A stretch of 64,000 nt of DNA from Malania oleifera. Taxonomy: Eukaryota > Streptophyta > Magnoliopsida > Santalales > Ximeniaceae. The notes below the pieces were generated by a model, which saw nothing but the letters and a program-made list of their open reading frames with translations, had not been told where the DNA came from and did not search any database. The translations under genes were made by a program, and so were the position numbers. Positions 57,704 to 64,000 of this stretch are shown piece after piece. Every line of letters begins with the position of its first letter. Position 1 is the stretch's first letter. The stretch spans positions 57,506,673-57,570,672 of the forward strand of contig NC_080426.1 of assembly GCF_029873635.1 (NCBI RefSeq), read 5' to 3'.

Positions 57704-57905
57704 TGTAGTGACCCTAAAAATAATAGTAATACATATACAAGCTCTGATACCACAACTGTAATGACCCTAAAAATAATAATAATAATAATAATAAATACAA
57801 TCTTTGATACCACAACTGTAGCGCCCCAAACCTGATGGGATCCGGAGTGCTACTAATCCATAAATAAACCCATTTCACAATCTCTGATACCATAATATAA
57901 CAACC
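57704..57905 (-). repeat. Four stacked LTR termini, three followed by PBS-like motifs
   Basis: On the plus strand, LTR-terminus starts occur at 57704 (TGTAGTGACCC), 57757 (TGTAATGACCC), 57817 (TGTAGCGCCCC) and 57896 (TATAACAACCC). Between them lie GCTCTGATACCAC (57741), TCTTTGATACCAC (57801) and TCTCTGATACCAT (57881), each the complement of an initiator-Met primer binding site. So on the element strand every terminus but the outermost is followed by TGGTATCARAG and then another terminus. Confidence 0.85.
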
Positions 57906-58273
57906 CGAACTCAATTTAAAATCATGCAACGAAAAATATTTTAAATCTCAAAACTATACCAGAGTTCTAATACCACCATAAGTACACATGTACCTCCAAG
58001 CATTCATACTACACCCCAAATAGACAAAAACATATCTATATACATATTAGTATCTCACAAGCACTTACACTAAGCTATAATAACTAAGCCCCCTCCCGAA
58101 GCTCGCTAAGCTCGACTCCCTGTATTTCCTGAAATGTGATATCATTGAGGAGAGACGCTTCTCAATAAGACAAAATAAATTATTATCAGTGTGTGGCTAA
58201 CATGAGTTTTAATCTAAGCAAAATACGTCCATTAATCAACTTTAAATGAGATAGCATATAAAACTGTACTCAC

Positions 58274-58278
<5 letters not shown>

Positions 58279-58334
<56 letters not shown>
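58279..58334. repeat. (TC)n(TA)n compound microsatellite
   Basis: About 17 TC units followed by about 12 TA units, in the solo LTR leader. Confidence 0.9.
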
Positions 58335-58335
<1 letters not shown>

Positions 58336-60169
58336 TTGAAAATACATACCTTTCTTCTCAAAAACATACTTCGGCTTAATAAATAGCCCTTTTTACATAA
58401 ATCTACATATATACATAGAAGAACCTCCTTGGTTGGACTAACATCTTGTATAATCCCCATAATCGGGTTGTGCAGTTCGAAGACTAGACTTAGCCTTGGC
58501 TAGCTTAGCACCAAGCTAAGTCAACATACTCATCTGTAAGTCTGATTTGCCTACCCAGCCTGGTCTAGACTTCAGGGGGTACACAACCCTTCTCTGGCCA
58601 AATCGACTATCCAATTACCAACACTTTCAGCATAGTGTGGCTGCACTAACAATTTCCACTAGCTACGGTATCGAGCTCTCACATATCTAGCCCATCAGGG
58701 TTCTTAAACCATATAATGCAATTTATATAATAAAATAGTAAAATGATCTCATATTCTCAACATATAAAACGTATCTGTATTTCCACAATTTTCCAATCAT
58801 TCACAAATCAGTATAAAATTGTCATTTCATAACTCGGTATCAAACCGTCATTTTATAACTCAATATCAAACTGTCATTTCATAATTCCACAATATTCACA
58901 ACATTTCCAGAGATCAGTAATAAACCATACTTTATTGTATATCATCATAAAAATATTTTAATAGGTTTATTTGTGCAGTAATATAATCATTTCTCATGCC
59001 ACACAATTTAAGTGATAATTCATAATATAATCAACTGATTGGAAAAATATATTTTTGATGAAAATAAGGGTATGATCATTTCCATGATTTTATTTAACTC
59101 AAAATATATGTTTTATAGGAAAAAGGAGATGATTACCCCACTCACTTTAGTGTTCCCCAAATACGTATATAACATACAAAATCACCATATCCATACGCCT
59201 GATTTATTAAGAAAATCATATATAATATTCCTGTAATCACATACTTCATTTTAATCAGTTAAATTTCCAAAAATAACTGACATAATCTATTCTCCTTACC
59301 TTAACCCTGAAGTGGTGCCTGCAACATCCAAACAACGAAATCACTTCAGTTAAAACGTTGAGGAGCAGAGCTCGGACCCAGAAATGATGTTTGTTTTCTG
59401 ATTTGGGCGGGAAATTGAAATAAATTGTAGAGAGAGAGAGAGAGAGAGAGAGTTTGGGGAGAGAGCGAGAGAGAGAGAGAGAGAATTCGGCCAAGGGGTG
59501 GGATTAGAAATCAAGTTGATTTTTCCGGAAGCTTTAGGAGACTTTTATGCATATAAATATATATAATATTATTATATCAATATATTATTATATTATATTA
59601 TTTAATTAATAATATTTATTATTTAATTATTTAATTATATTATTATTATTTTTTAGGATCACTACACCCAGCCTACGTCCTCGCCTTGGGCAAACTACCC
59701 AAGGGTTCTACTATATTGCTCCTTAACTTGGGACGGAGCTTCTCGTTAAAATCTGCTACTTACAAGAGGCGTAGTTACCTCCTTACAATCTGCTGCTTAT
59801 AAGAGGTGTAGCTTCCTCCTCCTAGTTCACAACTTGAACCGTCAATACAAGTGATGACAAATAATTTTAGATACACTAAGATGCTACTTAATAAGCTAAT
59901 GAGTACAATGAAATCCTAAACACTCTTATAAGATGTAACTTGAAGCTCAAGAGAGAATATGTGTTTTACCTAATGATGTATTTGCAATAAAGATATATGA
60001 TCTTTGTATGAAATATATATAATAAGTTGCTTTAAAGATCTAAACCCTATTCAATATTTCTCCAAAAATGATTAATTAAAAATATGTGTGTTGGAGATTC
60101 TAGGGTTTGTTTTCAAATAGGTTTTGCAACGATAAGAGAATATGAAATCTTTGAATAAAAATATAAAAG

Positions 60170-60440
60170 GTGTCGAGTGATATTAAACTCTTTTTAAACT
60201 CCGGTATATATCTTACATTGCTCAAGGTTCTCACAGCACCATCAAACATTTTTATCTTAACATTTCATATGCTAATGATCTTACAAGAAATATCATTACT
60301 CATAAGAACTGAACTTGAATTCACTAACCTGTAAGTGTTGAACCACTTCTTGTTTGGAGTCATATGGTAAGAACATGTCGAGTCAAGTATCCAAGAGTTC
60401 GTAAGGTTATCTGACCCCGACAAAGCTGAAAGAACATCAC
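60170..60440 (-). pseudogene. Tork/Tnt1-like Copia protease remnant
   Basis: The minus strand reads NSWILDSTCSYHMTPNKKWF, then NSSSVLMSNDIS, KIKMFDGAVRTLSNVRYIPE and FKKSLISL, the Copia retropepsin and following segment of Tork/Tnt1-type elements. The catalytic DSG is DST here and a stop lies between NDIS and KIKM, so it is inactive. Downstream gag-pre-integrase and integrase domains are missing. Confidence 0.85.
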
Positions 60441-60465
60441 CATCACTACAAACTAAACCTCCTTC

Positions 60466-61290
60466 TTAAACCACATTTACTGATTTCGAAATCGCTTCAT
60501 GCTTTTCAGCATTCCCTTTCTTCCAATCCGAACACTCCTGTTTAACATGCCCCTTTTTATCGCATTTATAACACCGGATTTCCTTTTTCTTCTCGGATTG
60601 AGTATGAGATTTTTGACTTGACCCACTTTTAAACTTTCCTTTGCCATGCTCATTGTTACCTTTCACCACAAGTCCTTCTTCTTCGTCACATATTTTCAGC
60701 CTTTGATGAAAATTCATTAAAGCACTTGTCACCTCTTTTAAATCAAGAGTCTCTTTTCCCCATGTAAGAGTGGTAACTAGATTTTCATAGGTATGAGTCG
60801 ATGGCAAGGAGTTTAGTAACATCAAAGCCTTATCATCTTCATCAAACTTAACATCAACTCTCATCAAATCACTTATGATTTGATTGGAGCATTGATATGT
60901 TGATCTAAGTTTGATCCTTCAACCATCTTAAGCCAATAAAGAGGTTACTTAAAAAAAGTTTTTTATTGAGTGATTTGGACATATACCAGCTTTCTAACTT
61001 TCGACATATAACCGCTGGAGAATCCTCCTCCATCAAACGATAGAGCACTTCATCGGCTAAACACAAGCATATTGTAGAACAACCTTTGCTTGTAATTCTC
61101 TCTATGTTGCCTCATCCATTCATTCTAGTTGAACGCCAAGTAAAGTGTTTCCCATTCCTTGTTGCACAAGTATGTCCTTAACTCTCCTCTGCCATAGACC
61201 AAAATTTTTGGTTCTATCGAATTTGACAATGTCAGATCTTGCAAAAGATGATCTCAATGCCATGACAACAGTTGTTTTGATACAATTTGT
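60466..61290 (-). pseudogene. Tork/Tnt1-like Copia gag
   Basis: The N-terminus (minus) reads MALRSSFARSDIVKFDRTKN then FGLWQRRVKDILVQQGMGNT, followed by frame loss (about 60870-61110). An open 133-codon stretch follows: KFDEDDKALMLLNSLPSTHT, a helical UBN2-type part, and a zinc knuckle CYKCDKKGHVKQEC (about 60570-60530). Tork-type gags are about 250-300 residues, so this is nearly complete but frameshifted. Confidence 0.88.
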
Positions 61291-61980
61291 TGTATAATGA
61301 TCGGATATAGGATGCACAACGGAACAAGTAAAACAACAACAAGCAAATGAAACACAACCAAAAGATTAAGAAACAAATAAGAATCAACACAAGGTTTACA
61401 TGGTTCGACAAAGCCTACATCCACTAAAGCAATCAGCACAAGAATTTCACTAAGAAATGTTAAAGTACACAATACACTTCATAATGATCTCTCTCTTTTG
61501 TCAATACACGCCTAGAAGAACATAAATAAAACTCCCTTAGAAGTTTCCCTCCGAATTCCCAACCACCCCAACATCTAATTCAAAATTCAAATATTTTCTC
61601 GCAGCCCATATGCACTCGTCGACGAGAATAGGGTACTCGTCGACAAGACGGAGATGGACACTAGTCGACTAATCTGATAATTCATCGACGAGCCTATTTT
61701 TCTGCTCTCGGTATCTCAGAACCTCTGAGTTTTCCTTACTCTCAGGATCTACTCGTCGACGAGCACATGACACTCATCGACGAGTCCCTGCTATGCAGCA
61801 CTCTTATGTTTTTCTTCCTTCCTTTGTTTATGAAATCCCACGTATAAAAGTCACACCATAAACAACAATATATATATATATATAAGTCTATAAAAACTTT
61901 CATCAATAAGTATAAAGAATCCTTAGGGTATAAATAACAAACCAAATAGAAGAAAAAAATAGTTCAAATTATTGCAATAT
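61288..61980 (-). repeat. 5' LTR of the Tork-like Copia element, with word island
   Basis: It lies directly upstream of the gag start. Its inner end reads ...CATTATACAACA on the element strand, followed by AATTGTATCAAAAC, a degraded initiator-Met-like primer site (TTGGTATCAGAGC). It has five to six TCGTCGACGA words (61615-61785) and then AGTTTTATTTATG (about 61521-61533), a weak TATA-like element. The outer end is estimated. Confidence 0.65.
61615..61785 (-). repeat. Short-word island F (CTCGTCGACGAG)
   Basis: CTCGTCGACGAG (61616, 61750), CTCGTCGACAAG (61637), TAGTCGACTA (61662), TCATCGACGAG (61682) and TCATCGACGAGT (61774). The full palindrome is present at least twice. A near-identical word type is used in solo LTR H at 53288-53450. 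Confidence 0.9.
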
Positions 61981-63198
61981 TATTAGAAAATAATAAATAC
62001 AAAAGAATACAATATAAAAAGTACCAATACATAGTATCGAAACTATGATAAATAAAAAGTATAAAATAAATTATTTCTATGTTATTATAGTAATAAGGAA
62101 AATTTACTTGTTTCTAAAAGATTGAAAATTTTAAAAATAAAAAATAATTTGTGAAATTTGAGGGCCCATTTAATTGTGAAAAAATATTTTTCATTTTCTA
62201 TTTTTAGTTTTCCAAATAATTAGTTTTAATTCATTTTTAAAATTTTTAAGATTCGTATTAAAAAGGTAGAAAATAAAGAGTTTGTTTAAATTTGTAAAAT
62301 AATTTTTTAATTTTTTTATGATTTAAAAATAATTATAAAAAGGGCACCTTGTTTTTCAAGTCTTCAAAAATTTTATGACGTTATATTTGGGATTATGAAT
62401 TTTGTGACTTAGATTTTAATTTGTGTGGATTTAGAAAAAAACTTTGTATGTAATCTACAAAAATTAGAGTTCGAGATTCAAATTTCATGTTATTATATGC
62501 AAAGTAATAGATAGAAATCTAGAAAAATAATAAATGATTTTTGTATATAAATTTCAAAAAATTGAAAAATAAGGTGCTTTTTTGTAATTATTTTTAAAAT
62601 ATAAACAAAAAATTATTATTGTTCATTTATTTTGTACATATATTGTAAAAAAAATTAATTTTTTTTATAGCTTTTTAGAAAAACTAAAGATGAAAATGCC
62701 CTAGGGTCTTCTTATAATAAATACATGTTTCTATTTATTCCTCAAAATGTCTTTCTAAATAAAATAATTATTATTGACTAGTAGAGCAATGTGGATTCCT
62801 TCAGTTTTTTTTTTTTTAATTTTTTTTATCTTAAACGAGTTTGATATTGGGCTATTTGATGTTAGTTTTTTATTTTCAATTCAAAATTAACATAAAAAGG
62901 AATTGAGGTCTTGCGGGCTGAAGAAGACATATATTTTGCTTTTATATATGTAATTGTAATAAAAGTTGGGATTGCTTGAAAATTTGTAACTCACTCTTTT
63001 CAACTCCAAAGATAAATTTCTTATTTATGAAGGTTGAAGATTGGTGGAAATTTTATTTGGATATATTTATTCTAAAGTGCTAAATTACATGGGACAATAA
63101 TACCAACAACTTAGTAAATACACTGAAGTCCATTAAAACTCAATTCGCAAATAATTTGACAATATATATTTACTAAACTTGGATTAGTTGTATTATTA
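61981..63198. other. AT-rich intergenic DNA, nothing recognised
   Basis: No open frame or repeat signature I can name. T runs at 62803-62830. Confidence 0.5.
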
Positions 63199-64000
63199 TG
63201 TTGACTTTTTGAGTCCGATCTCTGTTTTGATGCTGATAAAACACCGATTTCTTATGTATGTTTTTAAGTGTTTGGCTAGGTTTACTATTCAACATACACA
63301 TAAAGCAAATGGGAAATGGAAGCCATAAGACTTAAAACATACTTTAATTGGCGCATTCTATGAAGAGAAGTACAATGAAGAAGAAGAAGAAGACGACATT
63401 TAATTTTAGTTTGTAAATGCATTTAATTTTTATTTTGTACTTGGTCTGTAATAATGCATGCATTTGCATGATATGGATGAATGCTTAGAATGACCATAGA
63501 TAGACCCTAAGGAACAAAATACTTCACAAAACCTTTTTCTTAACAACTAAATCATACAAAAAGATTTAAATTGGTAAGGGTCAATATCAGGGCAAAAATA
63601 AGGTTAATTGACGCTAGATTTTTAGGCTTCATTTAAAAGTCCAGTCGACCAAATAGACCGTAGGCCAAAAAATCAACGTTTGACTAAGTCTCGATCGACC
63701 GAATAGGTAGAAGTCAAATATTTGACTTGACTCAGACAATTGACCCATTTTTGAACTGAGCTTCCTCGGTTGGCCGAACTTTAAAACTACCTTTTTCTAC
63801 CTTCCCTGGCAGACTGAACCTGTAGTTCAAAATGAGTTCGGTCGACCAAAATTCAAACAGTGGTCAACCAAACCTAAGCCATGGTCAACCGAACCTACGA
63901 AGGGTTCGACATCGCCCTGAGACGGTCGACCAAATCCATAGTTCAAAATGGTTGCGGTAGACCAAACTTATTAATATGGTCGACCGAACCTCTCGGGTTG
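63199..64000 (+). mobile_element. LTR G, start only, continues past the window
   Basis: Starts TGTTGACTTTTTGAGTCCGA followed by TGTTTTGATGCTGATAAAAC, the same start plan as solo LTR E and segment D. From about 63640 it carries GGTCGACCGAACC-type words to the window edge. The TATA box expected after the island would lie outside. Confidence 0.65.
63640..64000 (+). repeat. Short-word island G (GGTCGACCGAACC), open at window edge
   Basis: Words include CAGTCGACCAAAT (63642), CGATCGACCGAATAG (63691), TTGGCCGAAC (63770), TTCGGTCGACCAAAA (63837), TGGTCAACCAAACC (63861), ATGGTCAACCGAACC (63880), ACGGTCGACCAAAT (63922) and ATGGTCGACCGAACC (63977). Confidence 0.85.

Larger units (their letters stand above)
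57704..59666 (-). mobile_element. Solo LTR, chromovirus-like, with stacked 3' termini
   Basis: 1963 bp bounded by TGTAGTGACCCTAAAAA (57704) and the inverted TTTTTAGGATCACTACA (59650-59666). GGAGAGACGCTTCTCAATAAG (58150) sets minus orientation; GA microsatellites (59429-59484) and TC/TA microsatellites (58279-58334) are inside. The flanks TCCGG (57699-57703) and CCCAG (59667-59671) are a diverged TSD at best (3 of 5). The left end repeats the terminus four times, described separately. Confidence 0.75.
57486..60165 (-). mobile_element. LTR-like segment J carrying a nested solo LTR
   Basis: TTTTTATGAGGTTCGGCC before, and CCCAGCCTACGTCCTCGCC after, the nested element match the leader segment of family A LTRs (reverse complement of GGCGAGAACGTAGGCTGGG...CGAACCTCGT at 3760-3797), so J is LTR-derived and minus-oriented. 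It lies between Copia linker DNA and the Tork-like protease remnant. Exact ends and TSD were not found; net length is about 0.7 kb. Confidence 0.5.

Noticed and set aside
57010-60170. Treating the Tork-like gag-protease and the Copia linker-RT as one element
   Set aside because: Both are minus-oriented and in the right order, but the linker and RT motifs belong to a different Copia lineage from the Tnt1-like gag-protease, and the integrase is absent between them.

Overview
The window is nuclear DNA from a flowering plant, probably a eudicot. It is AT-rich and crowded with plant retrotransposon families (Copia, Gypsy, RTE-type LINEs, an Au-type SINE), and it has one clear host gene: an uninterrupted 979-codon importin-alpha re-exporter (exportin-2/CAS) at 36289-39228, minus strand. 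No rRNA, tRNA, CRISPR or prokaryote-like operon was seen.

Layout. 1-4554: the 3' part of a solo LTR (family A) carrying a nested 2.6 kb solo LTR. 4555-7854: degraded repeat-rich DNA. 7855-9170: a 5'-truncated RTE LINE. 9171-14702: mostly unassigned DNA with a 159-bp triple tandem repeat. 14719-17627: a second RTE LINE with target-site duplication (TSD). 18590-24982: a third RTE LINE, split by a pol-less LTR element (19265-22747). 25575-28695: a Mutator-like short element split by an intact solo LTR. 29040-29209: the SINE. 30115-32280: a decayed RTE copy. 33764-34933: a Mutator-like element with a 9-bp TSD. 35208-36124: a hAT-like element, then the exportin-2 gene.

From about 39.9 to 57.5 kb lies a multi-level nest. 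One decayed Copia pol gene (minus strand) is cut into four pieces by three independent insertions: a pol-less Athila/Tat-like element (40052-49906), a solo LTR placed inside the codons for the reverse transcriptase YVDD active site (49977-52170), and another solo LTR (52706-57009). Each insertion carries its own TSD, and two of the three host further solo LTRs. The remainder (57.5-64 kb) holds another LTR-like segment with a nested solo LTR that has a stacked terminus, a Tork/Tnt1-like Copia gag-protease with its 5' LTR, and the start of another LTR.

The most unusual signal is shared by at least seven LTRs of different families. Just upstream of the LTR TATA box each carries an island of short, near-palindromic words built around a GTCGAC/GCCGAC-like core. 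The word is repeated 3-10 times within one LTR and differs between families. Examples are GGTTCGGTCGACCGAACC-like, CTCGTCGACGAG-like, CAGCCGACTGACC-like and CAGGCGACTGCC-like words. A Copia LTR and a Gypsy-like solo LTR share the CTCGTCGACGAG type. I know of no description of this, but I could not search.
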